From Marthasterias glacialis (Eukaryota > Echinodermata > Asteroidea > Forcipulatida > Asteriidae): a stretch of DNA of 64,000 nucleotides. The position numbers were made by a program, and so were the translations under genes. The stretch's first letter is position 1; each line of letters begins with the position of its first letter. The DNA lies in the NCBI GenBank assembly GCA_911728455.2, contig OU452236.1:12821838-12885837 (forward strand), given 5' to 3'. Under the pieces are notes generated by a model. It did no database searches. It saw nothing but the letters and a program-made list of their open reading frames with translations, and had not been told where the DNA came from. Below, piece by piece: positions 48,601 through 53,207 of this stretch.

Positions 48601-50367
48601 TTTTTCTTTCAATCTGTATAGTGCCTTTAACTTTTTTCAGTGACTAGACACCAGGAGCAGTTAGCTTGTTGTAGTTCGACTGGTCTGCCAGTTTTGTTCT
48701 CAAGTCCATGTTTTTCAAGACTGAATTATTAAGCCGGACCACTTGGAGAGAATTTGGACTGGTCCTCAGATGTTGTAACTAGCATTTAGACAGCAGACCA
48801 CTGTTACTGTTATGAACAACGCTGGTGAACTAATTTTGTAACTATTTTTTTCTTCTGTGGTAACGAGTTGGCCTCCTTCATCTTTCTGTCATGAATGATT
48901 CTTCGGTTATTTAAGGTTTTATTTTTGTTCATAATAAATGAATAAGTGGCGGTCGGATTTAGGCATCTTTTCTGGGTAAATATAAAGAAATCGATTGGGT
49001 CATTTTATATTGCAATTATTGCATCAGACGGGATGAGATGGCATTGACAAAGCTCTATATGGACTAGTCCGAGTTACTGGACCCAACACCACCTTTTTAA
49101 ACATTTGGACATAATCTGGTGTATAGGGCCCGAGTGACGTCCCATCAAAAGTTGGTACCTGTGTACAAATTTCAAATTCCCAAACAGAAAGTGACAAAAA
49201 CCTGTTCCAAAATCCATCACAGACATCTACTAACATCTTGAAACTCACCTGAGGTACGCATGAGATATTGTCGGTTGATGCATGTACATGTATGATATGA
49301 TTGTGTCTGATGCATTTCTTAAAAAAAAGAGAAATTTTTTGCTAAAATCTTGTTGTGCCATTTAAAAAAAAAAATTAAGCCCATTTTTTGGATTTGTGCA
49401 ATCGTCAAATTGCGCAAAGTTCAACAACAGACAGCACAAATTGTGTGCAATTTGGAAATTGCGCAATCCTAAATATGTGCTCCACCAGTTGCACAATGTG
49501 CGGTCCATTTTGGGCACGAATGCTGAGTTTAGTCGAGAATTTATCTTTTTTAAGAAAGGCATCTAACACAATCGAACCACCATAATAACCAGCAATATCT
49601 CCTATGTACCTAACTCAGGTGACTTTCAAGTTGATGTGGTTGATGGATTTTGGAGCAATTTTTTGTCACCCTGTTTTGGAAACTTGAAATTTGTACACAA
49701 ATTTGTTCACTCGGACCCTACTTATGCCCATGGCAAAAATAAAGTTTAAAAAAAGCATTGTTGGGTCCAGGTAACTTGGACTATATGTGGCCAAAATAAT
49801 CTGATAAAAGCCACTGAAATTATGAGGAATTTTAAGAACTTTCATTATTCAAAAACAACAAAATATTAATATATAGGCCTAAATTAAATAGTAAGTAATA
49901 TACTAATACTTAATAGTAATAAAATTGTTATTAACTATTTTTAAATTTTAACCATTCAAATCATCTTAAAAAAATCATTCAACCGAACAAACAATACAAA
50001 TTTGTTTAAAAAGTAACAAAATCAATCCTTAAAACCAACAATCAATCAACAGAATAGACAATACACTGAACGAAAAAAGATAAGTCAAGATTGCGGAAGT
50101 TTCATTTGCCCGTCCCACCACCAACCCGGCAGAGGACGTGAGTCGAGATTGTATTACCTGTGACATTTGTGGCCGCAAGCAGATTTCTCTGGTAAGATCC
50201 ACGGCACCCGGACTGAGGTGGTTGAGAAGCTGACACAGGACGACTCCATCACGCAAGGTTTGGGCAAGATCAAAGACTTGAGCGCCTGCCCAAGTAGTTT
50301 TGTGAGTTGGGGGCAAAGCCCCACATTGTATCAACCACGCCGCACACATTCTCCACGCCTCGTCCAT
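556..50367 (-). CDS. VAV: VAV-family Rho guanine nucleotide exchange factor, 5' two-thirds of the gene (14 exons)
   Basis: VAV proteins activate Rho/Rac GTPases downstream of tyrosine kinase receptors at the plasma membrane. The rebuilt product has 522 residues in frame: CH domain about 1-120, acidic region 128-194, DH domain about 195-396 and PH domain about 405-522. Inhibitory-type tyrosines fall at 143, 162 and 173 (IYKNL, IYDTV, IYDDL), almost the spacing of human VAV1 Y142/Y160/Y174. The segment LADEHDL resembles VAV2 most. Exon order, phases and consensus splice sites agree at every junction (1568 coding nt, ending in phase 2). The C1, SH3, SH2 and SH3 exons known in the family are not seen and should lie left of position 1. 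Exon joins are inferred without transcript data. Confidence 0.96.
678..1894 (-). other. VAV intron 13
   Basis: Non-coding AT-rich sequence. Around 1380-1500 there are degenerate stretches containing CTGCTAAGC and CTGCTCAGCA, which recur elsewhere in the window inside the GGGCCCA-ended TIR family (see 18830). Confidence 0.5.
1895..1981 (-). CDS. VAV: VAV exon 13: PH domain middle
   Basis: 29 codons: [20 protein letters not shown], then NLPKGRSGK. It corresponds to the VAV PH segment around LKDFVNLHSFQVRD. The acceptor is GAATACTAG and the donor AAG|GTAAGG; phase 0 on both sides. Confidence 0.9.
3236..3570 (+). mobile_element. Degraded tRNA-derived SINE (tail type b)
   Basis: A B-box-like TTCGAATCCCGGTCATGACA is followed by a tail shared with the copy at 9761: ...GGAGTTGAGA..., AACAGAGACAATAATGTTGTAAA, ending in short ATT/TAT runs. 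The tRNA 5' part is eroded. Confidence 0.65.
4536..4778 (+). repeat. Two clusters of AGGTCA hexamers
   Basis: AGGTCA or GGGTCA starts at 4536, 4543, 4554, 4569, 4583 and 4597, then 4734, 4748, 4762, 4767 and 4773. The first pair has a 1-bp spacer (DR1) and the next a 5-bp spacer (DR5), spacings bound by nuclear receptor dimers. The 4569-4602 part also looks like a decayed 14-bp tandem repeat (GGTCAAATTGAAGA), so the array may be satellite drift instead of regulation. Confidence 0.5.
6122..6197 (-). CDS. VAV: VAV exon 12: PH domain strands
   Basis: It encodes (S)[18 protein letters not shown], then [20 protein letters not shown] matches the PH core RYAFLLDKALLIC of VAV1. The acceptor is TTGTTTTCCAG and the donor AAG|GTAACT. 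A tRNA-Leu SINE begins about 50 bp upstream of the acceptor. Confidence 0.94.
6198..7197 (-). other. VAV intron 11
   Basis: It holds the T1 SINE, then at about 6690-6850 a degraded GGGCCCA-type repeat rich in TAAGCAGA/TCTGCTAAGC, then unassigned sequence. Confidence 0.55.
6247..6640 (+). mobile_element. tRNA-Leu-derived SINE (family T1)
   Basis: The head folds like a type II tRNA. It has A-box TGGCCGAGCGGTTAAGAGC, anticodon stem CACCAGA/TCTGGTG with loop CTCAAGC (CAA, Leu), a long variable arm, and B-box GGTTCCAGTCC. A tRNA-unrelated body of about 200 bp follows (CGGATGGGACGTAAAGCC, TGTGTTGTGTAATGCACG), then an ATT-rich tail. A near-identical copy lies at 36487. It is in VAV intron 11, antisense to the gene. 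Confidence 0.9.
7198..7293 (-). CDS. VAV: VAV exon 11: DH-PH linker and first PH strands
   Basis: It encodes (S)[18 protein letters not shown], then [24 protein letters not shown] corresponds to VAV YGRPKIDGELK, the first PH strand. The acceptor is AAACTAG and the donor AG|GTAAGT; phases 2 and 2 fit both neighbours. Confidence 0.94.
7553..7625. repeat. Inverted repeat with GC-rich loop
   Basis: Left arm CTCCCCCTTTCAATGTTG and right arm CAACATTGAACGGGGGAG pair at 17 of 18 positions. They enclose a 37-bp loop (TTTATTCCGACTGGAG...) that is much more GC-rich than its surroundings. Confidence 0.75.
7688..7814. mobile_element. TIR element, TAGTTCCC family, copy 1
   Basis: 127 bp, ending TAGTTCCC...GGGAACTA. 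The inner start CACTTGACTTCACAAAGTGT is shared with the copy at 44541 (CACTTGACGTCACACAGTGT). No coding capacity. Confidence 0.7.
7871..7944 (-). CDS. VAV: VAV exon 10: end of DH domain
   Basis: It encodes [18 protein letters not shown], then NKDIQK plus two bases. The VNEVKRDNE motif is identical to vertebrate VAV. The acceptor follows a T-run (TTTTTTTAG). The donor is AG|GTTTGT in phase 2. A small TIR element ends 57 bp downstream of the exon. Confidence 0.95.
7945..8573 (-). other. VAV intron 9
   Basis: About 630 bp. Homopolymer A/T runs near 8150 and 8230, and two similar segments around 8330 and 8450 (CTGCTTTACTAGGGCTTGTG / CTGCTTTCTTTAATGGGGCT). No gene is seen. Confidence 0.5.
8574..8645 (-). 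CDS. VAV: VAV exon 9: DH domain
   Basis: 24 codons: [16 protein letters not shown], then ETALDIMQ, matching VAV ELVKHTQEAMEKENLRLALDAM. The acceptor is GATTTCAG and the donor GTAAGG. The first bases and the acceptor belong to a three-copy 58-bp tandem repeat running upstream (8638-8812). Confidence 0.94.
8638..8812. repeat. 58-bp tandem repeat, three copies, duplicating a splice acceptor
   Basis: Copies begin at 8638, 8697 and 8755, each with GAGTTC(C/A)TGAAATC then GAGTTCTTAT..CAT.TTG or close variants. On the minus strand the repeat contains the exon 9 acceptor TTTCAG|GAACTC. The middle copy preserves it exactly; the farthest has ATG in place of AGG. Confidence 0.85.
8948..9080. mobile_element. 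TIR element, GATCCATTAAGCCCC family, copy 1
   Basis: 133 bp. Terminal repeats AGACCGATCCATTAAGCCCC and GGGGCTTAATGGATCGGTCT are perfect inverses over 20 bp. The interior includes TTTGTCAGACTTTTG, shared with the copy ending at 40183. It lies in VAV intron 8, 84 bp from exon 8. Confidence 0.9.
9165..9260 (-). CDS. VAV: VAV exon 8: DH domain CR3 helix
   Basis: 32 codons: [17 protein letters not shown], then [15 protein letters not shown]. This is the most conserved DH helix (family pattern RDLLxxPxQRxxKYxLLL), which binds switch II of the GTPase. The acceptor is TGTGCTCAG and the donor is AGG|GTGAGT; both ends are phase 0. Confidence 0.95.
9761..10095 (+). mobile_element. tRNA-derived SINE (family T1, tail type b)
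   Basis: The head starts TGGCGTGTTATGGCCGAGCG and has B-box GGTTCGAATCCCGGTTGTGA. The tail differs from 6247: GGAGTAAATGGGTACCTGCG, TTTGGCTGCCAGTGCTGCAT, GGAGTTGAGATGG, AACAGGGATAATAATACTGT. The same tail recurs at 3236 and 53810. Confidence 0.85.
10132..10137 (-). other. Non-canonical GC donor of VAV intron 7
   Basis: On the minus strand the exon-intron join reads GAG|GCAAGT. Apart from C for T at the second intron base it is a full consensus, as is usual for the minor GC-AG class handled by the normal U2 spliceosome. Nearby GT dinucleotides would break the frame. Confidence 0.85.
10138..10416 (-). CDS. VAV: VAV exon 7: DH domain, central helices (CR2)
   Basis: 93 codons from [15 protein letters not shown] through [34 protein letters not shown] to TAKQKIE. 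It matches the VAV DH core (IFINIEDLLRVHTHF, YKERFLVYGRYCS). The acceptor is ACCACCCAG. The exon must end at GAG followed by GCAAGT, a GC-type donor, because only that joins KIE in frame to ECQFRANKN of exon 8. Confidence 0.96.
10417..10774 (-). other. VAV intron 6, filled by an interspersed repeat
   Basis: About 10524-10766 matches 42200-42480 at interrupted blocks: CTGGCAGGCAAGA, CACTGG.CATATG, GTCCAGGCTCTGTGGCT and TGTGATGT.ACAT. The repeat therefore accounts for most of the intron. Confidence 0.7.
10775..10858 (-). CDS. VAV: VAV exon 6: start of DH domain (CR1)
   Basis: It encodes [20 protein letters not shown], then DALYMLVN. The [13 protein letters not shown] stretch is conserved region 1 of Dbl-homology domains, including the glutamate that contacts GTPase switch I. 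The acceptor is CCCTGCAG and the donor is GTAAGT; both ends are phase 0. Confidence 0.96.
10859..11623 (-). other. VAV intron 5
   Basis: AT-rich. A reading frame in 10860-11032 is only read-through from exon 6. No repeat was recognised apart from an A-run at 11491-11505. Confidence 0.5.
11624..11753 (-). CDS. VAV: VAV exon 5: acidic region with second and third tyrosines
   Basis: It encodes [18 protein letters not shown], then DSIYDDL and a basic tail ending HQPEPE. Tyrosines 162 and 173 match the other two Src/Syk-type phosphorylation sites whose modification opens VAV. The acceptor is CTTATAG. The donor is GAG|GTATTG, weaker than consensus. Confidence 0.94.
11754..12134 (-). other. VAV intron 4
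   Basis: 380 bp, AT-rich with a T-run at 11918. Nothing else is recognised. Confidence 0.5.
12135..12207 (-). CDS. VAV: VAV exon 4: acidic region with first regulatory tyrosine
   Basis: It encodes (G)[23 protein letters not shown](D). Tyrosine 143 sits in EEEDIYKNL, the site matching VAV1 Y142. The donor is GTGAGT in phase 2. The acceptor reads TGCAGAG: phase with exon 3 requires the second AG, because using the first would shift the frame by two bases. Confidence 0.93.
13184..13223. repeat. Perfect 20-bp tandem duplication
   Basis: The unit GTGCCTTCTCACCCCTACAA occurs twice head to tail. Confidence 0.85.
13307..13631. mobile_element. TIR element, CCAGGGTT family, copy 1
   Basis: About 325 bp, ends CCAGGGTTTTCC / GGGGAAAACCCTGG. 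Inside one end GTATCGGGCCGATACG and related GGCCGATACG/GGCCAATACG boxes repeat three times. The whole unit recurs in opposite orientation at 24755. Confidence 0.88.
14212..14288 (+). mobile_element. Truncated foldback element, type D
   Basis: It shares CGTGAATTATCGCAGAATAT, then AACGACTCA..., GAAATCTGGCTTTTCCATTT and the tip CGGCTTCGCCTCGTGAA with the copy at 14800. The right hairpin arm is missing after the tip. Confidence 0.75.
14385..14925 (+). mobile_element. Foldback element, type D, copy 1
   Basis: The left block is bounded by CCTCGTGTCATTTG (14385) and its near inverse CAAATGACGAGGATC (about 14742). A spacer containing TATTGAATGC follows, then a hairpin (14837-14907) with arms GAAATCTGG... 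/ CCAGATTTC and tip CTCGGCTTCGCCTCG. The copy at 31507 has the same parts in the same order. Confidence 0.75.
15026..15282. mobile_element. TIR element, TTATAACACACCTC
   Basis: 257 bp with perfect 14-bp inverted ends TTATAACACACCTC / GAGGTGTGTTATAA. The left end is itself part of a palindrome (15015-15040). The ends resemble the left block of foldback type C (ATTATAACACCTC). Confidence 0.8.
16235..16325 (-). mobile_element. tRNA-like SINE head (family T2)
   Basis: On the minus strand the head is GGGCTGGTTAGCTCAGTTGG, then TTAGAGCG, and a B-box GGGTTCGAGTCTGGC. Acceptor-like ends GGCTGGT and ATCAGCC pair with one G:T. The following TTTTCTTTGCTCACCCC is shared with copies at 36335 and 36988, so this is a SINE and not a tRNA gene. 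Confidence 0.75.
17163..17341. mobile_element. TIR element, ATAGACCTTTAT/CAAGATGG family, copy 1
   Basis: Ends ATAGACCTTTTTCATG and CGATAAAGGTCTAT. The inner CCACCATCTTGGTCAT and AAATCAAGATGG are also inverse. Blocks GGAACCAGACTATTT and CCAGCCTCGGTTTGG are shared with 23239 and, in pieces, 2060 and 22705. Confidence 0.85.
17465..17483. repeat. TG dinucleotide microsatellite
   Basis: A short near-perfect TG run in VAV intron 3. Confidence 0.9.
18830..19079. mobile_element. TIR element, GGGCCCAATTTCATGGCTCT family
   Basis: 250 bp with about 26-bp ends: GGGCCCAATTTCATGGCTCT and AGAGCCATGAAATTGGGTCC, each followed inward by GCTTAC/GTAAGC. The interior is rich in GCGCTTA/TAAGCGC repeats. A diverged relative is at 53208; loose fragments appear near 6700, 24190, 48100 and 62800. 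Confidence 0.9.
19630..19681 (-). CDS. VAV: VAV exon 3: 52-nt microexon, end of CH domain
   Basis: It encodes [17 protein letters not shown] plus one base of the next codon. This matches the VAV segment VIYTLSALSWTPIAQNR. The acceptor is TTGTTACAG and the donor is G|GTGTAC. It begins in phase 0 and ends after one base, which forces exon 4 to supply two bases. It stands alone between introns of 4.6 and 7.4 kb and is too short for an ORF search. Confidence 0.93.
20540..21060. other. GC- and CpG-rich island of unknown nature
   Basis: About 500 bp much richer in G+C and CpG than the flanks, with clusters such as GGTGGCGGTGGCCGCAGCCG. GGTGCACACC occurs at 20173 and 20551. Short open frames on both strands resemble no family I know. 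It could be an inserted repeat or a promoter island. Confidence 0.35.
21870..21894. repeat. AAAT microsatellite
   Basis: About five units of AATA in a row. Confidence 0.9.
23239..23419. mobile_element. TIR element, ATAGACCTTTAT/CAAGATGG family, copy 2
   Basis: 181 bp. Starts ATAGACCTTTATCATGCCGC and ends AAGATGGCTGATAATGGTCTAT (given here as its last 22 bp in pieces AAGATGGCTG + ATAATGGTCTAT). Same internal blocks as 17163. Confidence 0.85.
24294..24410 (-). CDS. VAV: VAV exon 2: second half of CH domain
   Basis: Codons 71-109, starting [11 protein letters not shown] and ending LFDVSDFGK, nearly identical to the same block of vertebrate VAV. It has a pyrimidine-rich tract and CAG acceptor and a GTGAGA donor, both phase 0. 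It is separated from exon 1 by about 25.7 kb. Confidence 0.96.
24755..25075. mobile_element. TIR element, CCAGGGTT family, copy 2
   Basis: About 320 bp, reverse orientation of 13307. Ends CCAGGGTTCTCCCCAG and GGGAGAACCCTG. The cluster of CGTATCGGCC boxes lies at the right end here. Confidence 0.88.
25237..25333. mobile_element. 97-bp TIR element
   Basis: Ends AAAGATACTAGAAAAACAAG and CTTGTTTTTCTAGTATCTTT are perfect inverses over 20 bp or more. The remaining 50 or so bp are unique. Confidence 0.8.
25913..26087. mobile_element. TIR element, ATAGACCTTATGCA family
   Basis: 175 bp. Left end ATAGACCTTATGCACATGAC, right end TGACGTCAATGCATAAGGTCTAT (as TGACGTCAATG + CATAAGGTCTAT). Both arms carry the CRE palindrome TGACGTCA. 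The interior is GC-rich with GCGCCGCGCG. Confidence 0.88.
27829..28316 (+). mobile_element. Foldback element, type C, copy 1
   Basis: 488 bp. The left block is bounded by ATTATAACACCTC and its inverse GAGGTGTTATAA (28137-28148). It is followed directly by a hairpin at 28152-28311 with arms of about 75 bp, outer stem AAATATTGACTGCTT / AAGCAGTCAATATTT, inner stem ACTAGTCACTC...GATCCCAGGAGC, tip CTCGGCTCCGCCTCG. The second copy at 31011 is about 95 percent alike by eye. Confidence 0.9.
28504..28590. mobile_element. TIR element, GTGGATTTC/ACTAGTCC family, copy 1
   Basis: 87 bp. Ends AGGTGTGGATTTCGCGGAGC and GCGCTTTGTGAAATTCACATCT (approximate inverses). It has internal ACTAGGACTAGTTACTC and GACTAGTCCTAGCGC, both shared with 41418. 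Confidence 0.75.
31011..31490 (+). mobile_element. Foldback element, type C, copy 2
   Basis: 480 bp, colinear with 27829-28316 over its entire length, including the hairpin (31330-31485). A type D foldback element starts 17 bp after it. Confidence 0.9.
31507..31840 (+). mobile_element. Foldback element, type D, copy 2
   Basis: The left block is bounded by GATCCTTGTCATTTG and CAAATGACAAGGATC (perfect 15-bp inverse). Then come TATTGAATGC and a hairpin at 31741-31818 with stem GTGAAATCTGG/CCAGATTTCAC and tip CTCGGCTTTGCCTCG. Confidence 0.85.
32240..32454. mobile_element. piggyBac-like MITE with TTAA flanks, copy 1
   Basis: Body 32244-32450 ends AGGGGCTGTGTCGTCATGAT and ATCATGATGACACAGCCCCT and is flanked by TTAA on both sides. 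TTAA target duplication is the hallmark of piggyBac transposons. It has no transposase, so it is non-autonomous. Confidence 0.9.
33528..33722 (+). mobile_element. tRNA-derived SINE (family T3), copy 1
   Basis: A-box-like TTGGCTCAGTGGT and B-box GGTTCGAATCCCGCC, then a tail ending TATTCATCCTGTTATTGGCA and A/T-rich runs. The copy at 47166 shares head and tail. Confidence 0.82.
34641..35285. mobile_element. TIR element with repeated subterminal motif
   Basis: 645 bp. The ends ATATCGTCATCGACGCCACG + AAGTAGCAC and GTGCTACTT + CGTGGTGTCAGTGACGATAT are inverse over about 29 bp with few mismatches. The motif CACGAAGTAGCAC or a close variant occurs six times inside, in both orientations (about 34657, 34840, 34915, 34990, 35037, 35260). 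Subterminal repeats are typical transposase binding sites in hAT-like elements. No ORF. Confidence 0.85.
36335..36440 (-). mobile_element. tRNA-like SINE head (family T2)
   Basis: On the minus strand: GGGCTGGATAGCTCAGTGGG, then TAGAGTG, B-box GGTTCAAATCC, ends GGCTGGA/TCCAGTC pairing, and the shared TTTTTCTTTGTTCACCCC. Confidence 0.78.
36487..36775 (+). mobile_element. tRNA-Leu-derived SINE (family T1)
   Basis: Closest relative of 6247. It has head TGGCTGAGCGGATAAGAACA, an intact CACCGGACTCAAGCTCTGGTG anticodon arm (as CACCGGA + CTCAAGC + TCTGGTG), B-box GGTTCGAATCCC and the same body. It lies between two T2 heads (36335 minus, 36988 plus). Confidence 0.92.
36988..37085 (+). mobile_element. 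tRNA-like SINE head (family T2)
   Basis: GGGCTGGATAGCTCAGTTGG with a CATGTA insertion in the D-loop, B-box GGTTCAAATCCTGCTCC, and tail CAATTTTTCTTTGAGG. The insertion rules out a working tRNA. Confidence 0.78.
38580..38960. repeat. CATGTA/TACATG-rich tract
   Basis: Many overlapping copies of ACATGTAC and its parts, including ACATGTACATGTACC and TGTACAGTGTACAGTGTACA, on a degenerate background. A similar tract lies at 46240-46850. Confidence 0.7.
39388..39960. repeat. Tandem duplication, unit about 287 bp
   Basis: Two nearly identical units, starting about 39388 and 39675, differ at only a few bases (ACCGGTCCATTAGGCC against ACCGATCCATTAAGCC, one inserted G, GTGGTTCGG against GCGGTTCGG). Each carries a left TIR of the GATCCATTAAGCCCC element. 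The high identity implies a recent event. Confidence 0.92.
39727..40183. mobile_element. TIR element, GATCCATTAAGCCCC family, copy 2
   Basis: 457 bp. Left end GGACCGATCCATTAAGCCCC + GCCTAC; right end GTAGGC + GGGGCTTAATGGATCAGTCT. An extra left end at 39441, made by the tandem duplication, faces the same single right end. Confidence 0.88.
41418..41552. mobile_element. TIR element, GTGGATTTC/ACTAGTCC family, copy 2
   Basis: 135 bp. Ends GGGGTGGATTTCACAAA and TTTGTGAAATCCACCCC are perfect 17-bp inverses. The interior is made mostly of repeated GGACTAGTCCTAA-type palindromes. Confidence 0.92.
44049..44186. mobile_element. TIR element, ATTTGGTTTGC
   Basis: 138 bp with about 30-bp inverse ends: ATTTGGTTTGCAGTAACACC + ATGTGATTATAT and ATATAATCACAT + GGTGTTACCGCAAACCAAAT. 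A short relative of the inner end is at 54117 (GCGATAACACCATGTGAT). Confidence 0.9.
44541..44761. mobile_element. TIR element, TAGTTCCC family, copy 2
   Basis: 221 bp. Starts TAGTTCCCACTTGACGTCAC and ends TTTTCGGGAACTA. Relative of 7688. Confidence 0.72.
45170..45497 (-). mobile_element. tRNA-Leu-derived SINE (family T1) with duplicated body
   Basis: Read on the minus strand it has the head (GGCCAAGCAGTTAAGAGCAC, B-box GGTTCGAGTC) and then the GACGTAAAGCC...CACACAACAC body twice (about 45240-45320 and 45320-45395) before the GGGGTTCGCCCTGGTGTTTC end. The partial duplication is unique to this copy here. Confidence 0.8.
46240..46850. repeat. CATGTA/TACATG-rich tract
   Basis: Dense ACATGTAC, TGTACATG and CATACATGTACACG motifs. 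Open frames here (for example 46094-46489) are by-products of the low-complexity sequence. Confidence 0.65.
47166..47400 (+). mobile_element. tRNA-derived SINE (family T3), copy 2
   Basis: ATCAGGTTGGCTCAGTGGTT and the tail TATTCATCCTGTTATTGGCA are shared with 33528; this copy has about 40 extra bp in the middle. Confidence 0.82.
50158..50367 (-). CDS. VAV: VAV exon 1: start codon and first half of CH domain
   Basis: Codons 1-70. The chosen start gives [14 protein letters not shown], which lines up with the N-terminus of vertebrate VAV proteins (MELWRQC...). An in-frame ATG 30 codons upstream (50457) would add residues with no family match and is taken as 5' UTR. The CH core motif [14 protein letters not shown] is present, and the exon ends LRPQMSQ before a GTAATA donor in phase 0. 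The CH domain folds back on the acidic/DH region in autoinhibition (family knowledge). Confidence 0.95.
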
Positions 50368-52397
50368 TTTGATTCCGCTAAAATTAAATTTTCCACAACT
50401 TTTCTCGCAGTGTCCGTCGTATTTTAGAACAGTATTTCCTGTTTTGACTGGTACCAATGCCTATGAATCACGTATGATTCGTGTCTAGAATGTTAGCGCG
50501 GAGTACCAGGTAATAGTGCGTATGGAGAGCTATGCAATAGCAAAACGTCACGTTATTTACTACAACTTACAAGACTGTGCTACTTCGCTTCCGCCCTCTA
50601 CCGATTTTTACCTGCCAGTGAAACTCTGAACTTCGAATGAGCTCAATACTTCAACTTGCACTTACAGAAAAATGGTTAGGTCTACTATAAAATGCAAACA
50701 AAATGGAATAGTATTATAACAAAATGGATGGCTAAAACGATCACAGAAACAAGCAATAACTACGGGGGGCGCCCTAACAAACTTCCGTCCGGCCCGGTGG
50801 GGAGGAAATGGATGAGAAAAATCTCAGGGCAGGGGTGTTGCCGGATGTATTATGCAAGAATCATTATCGTTGAGACATTTCGCTTTCATTCAAAAAATAA
50901 AATATAACAAAAATTATATGAAAAAACGGCACTAGGTGAGTGTCAAGCGTAGTAATTTTTTGAGAAAAAAGGGGGCGGTACACTGAGAAGAACAATATAA
51001 TACGAAGGGGAAAACAAAAATGACAAAGAACCAGAAGAAGAAAGAAAGAAAAGCGACAGCAATCTAATATAGCTCAATTTTAACTCGCAAGTCACCTGCT
51101 GCTCACGATCCAACCAAATATTACGATGATGCTTTTCTTGATATTACGTTATCATGTTTTCTCCTTCGAGCTTTGTGATCATTCCATTTTGATGAAATAA
51201 TACTTATCCCTAATACACTTTTCCGCACCGACACCCTCTCTCCTGGGATATGTTGTGCATTATGGTCCTTGCTCTATGGATACACGGGTTCAGTTTGGCT
51301 AAAATCGGACAGCTACGTGGGTCTTTTTTCATATGAGCTTCATCCTCCCCCGACCTGTGTCAACTTAAACTAGTGATTTGAGGGAACCTTGGTTAGAATA
51401 ACAAAATAAAAGACCTACAACCCGCTATTTCAGTCGCCACGCCCTCTCACAGGCCATACCTGTCCCTGCGGGGAGTGTTACAGCCTCCATGGTTGGAGTA
51501 TCTGTAGTTTATTTGTTGGGGGCCGAGAGTCACTCAGAAGGCGCTGGCATAATTTACCAGGGAGGGGCACCAACCTGCACCTCAGAATCCGTCACTGTTC
51601 TTATCTTCACCCAGTCAGAGTCCCGAATAATTTTCCGAATTTTAGCTTTACTTCTTTTAGCGGTCGAAAACAACTGTTTTACCAGACTTGTGCAAGTCTA
51701 GTACGCCCTCTTGGAGTTTGATTCCTCGTCTACACTAAATGCATTACTAATATGGAAGCAGAATGTTACCATACTTTGTCTATGTCCATAACAATGCATG
51801 GCCCAGAGAGACCGTCTGACATAAAATCGTGTGTTTGCAGTACGTCTTCTGAAGGCAATAATTTGTGTTCACATTTCAACCTCTCCAAAAGGTTTGTAAA
51901 CTGTAATTCATCATAAGAACAGAACAGTAAAAGTTTTTTAACTAATCAACTGCAATCCCTGTTTTCTAAATTACTGTAGATTCTGGTTCCGGTCAATATA
52001 AAATAAAAACACCACTGTTCTTTTTATTTATTTAGATTAGTTTATCGTTATAGAGAGCAGACGACACTTTCGAACAGAAAGTTAGACTTAGAGAGGGAAG
52101 TTTCGAAAGTAGAAAGTTCTTCACGTTATTTATGAAGTTTGCTTAACTGTACCTTAATTTCATTCCTCTCAATCGGAAAGAAAAGTTGAAGTTCTGGTGA
52201 AAATAAATGTATGTTTTTATTGTTTGTTATTAAATATTAACTAGCGCCATGGTTACACCAATTTTGTTTATAAAGTTTTGGTTGTTCCTTTGGGTTCGCG
52301 TGATTCAAGGGTTTACCAAATGCACTCCTATGGCAAGTCTACCTCACAGTAGTAGGGAGAATTTATAGAATTTTCTTTACCTTTTCGCACAGCGTAA
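50368..52397. other. Intergenic region between VAV and the CaaX ORF
   Basis: The VAV 5' UTR and promoter should be in its left part, and a 5' exon of the CaaX gene may be in its right part. I see no TATA box or other firm promoter signal. 50760-50850 is briefly GC-rich (GGGGGGCGCCC). Confidence 0.5.
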
Positions 52398-52706
52398 ATG
52401 AAAAGACACAAGACTGACCCGGAGTCTAGACAGTTCATTCATTTACGCTACCAGGACACAGCTGTTGTGATTTTCAAAGAGCAGCAGAGGGAGGCCCGCC
52501 GACAAGTCACGTCCCCCTCGACATCAAAATGCAGCACAGCGTGGGCAGATAAACCGGTCACCGATGGGGCAGGCACATCAGCTTCATCGTCAACTTACAA
52601 ATACAGTCGCTATGGCAACGAGGCAGTTATTGTACAACAAGAGGGCAAGATGGTGACAAAGAAAGACTCACAGAATGTCCAGTCTGCAATCTGCATCGTC
52701 ATGTGA
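52398..52706 (+). CDS. Small protein with C-terminal CaaX motif, family unknown
   Basis: 102 codons. A strong acceptor (pyrimidine tract then TTCGCACAG at 52384-52392) lies five bases before the ATG. All frames entering from that acceptor meet a stop, so the ATG looks like the first codon of a coding exon preceded by a non-coding exon. The N-terminus is basic (MKRHKTDPESRQFIHLRYQD, then KEQQREARRQ), the middle is Ser/Thr-rich, and the end is SAICIVM-stop. C-I-V-M fits the CaaX rule for farnesylation (last residue M), which would anchor it to membranes. The Kozak context is weak (T at -3). I do not recognise the family, and a chance ORF is not excluded. Confidence 0.5.
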   Translation: MKRHKTDPESRQFIHLRYQDTAVVIFKEQQREARRQVTSPSTSKCSTAWADKPVTDGAGTSASSSTYKYSRYGNEAVIVQQEGKMVTKKDSQNVQSAICIVM

Positions 52707-53207
52707 TGATAACATTCAAGACAGGCAGTCCAAAACCCGCAGCAGTGCATTCCACTTCCTGAGGTCATGTCATCATTGAGTTATGGTTGCCTGAGAGGGT
52801 TTTATTTTAGTTACCAGCTTGTAGCAAGGAAGGATGATGGAAAAAGCAGGATGCACAGTATGCTCTGCAACGTCCAATACAGACTGACTGACAGATTCAA
52901 GACCAAAATTTTGTTGTCTAAAGGCCTTGAATTTCATTAGTGTGGTGAAACCAAGTGGTTATTTGCCACAAATCTTATATAAGTTGTGGCAATGAGTTCC
53001 CTTCAAAGAGTATATGGCCAAGCCCTCTAGTATTAAAATACTGCACAGTCACTCAAGCTTACGCTCACGCAACTGTGCGTGATGGCCTGTATGCTATCAC
53101 TATTATGAGGAAAATTAACGACTTGAATTCAAGTCTTGTAGTACTGGAGGTAAGGCCACTTTGCACTCTGCTTGAATGTTAAATTATCTACAATTTCAAG
53201 ATGCACT

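Larger units (their letters stand above)
24411..50157 (-). other. VAV intron 1 (25.7 kb)
   Basis: No exon of another gene was recognised on either strand. The intron is a mosaic of SINEs and TIR elements listed separately, CATGTA-rich tracts (38580-38960, 39190-39205, 40195-40205, 46240-46850) and lower-copy repeats. Those include a GCTTCGTTCTTGAAAGGGCA segment at 26195 and 29632, and a GACTAG/ACTGGTC-rich segment at 27745, 28370, 44285 and 48640. Confidence 0.6.
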
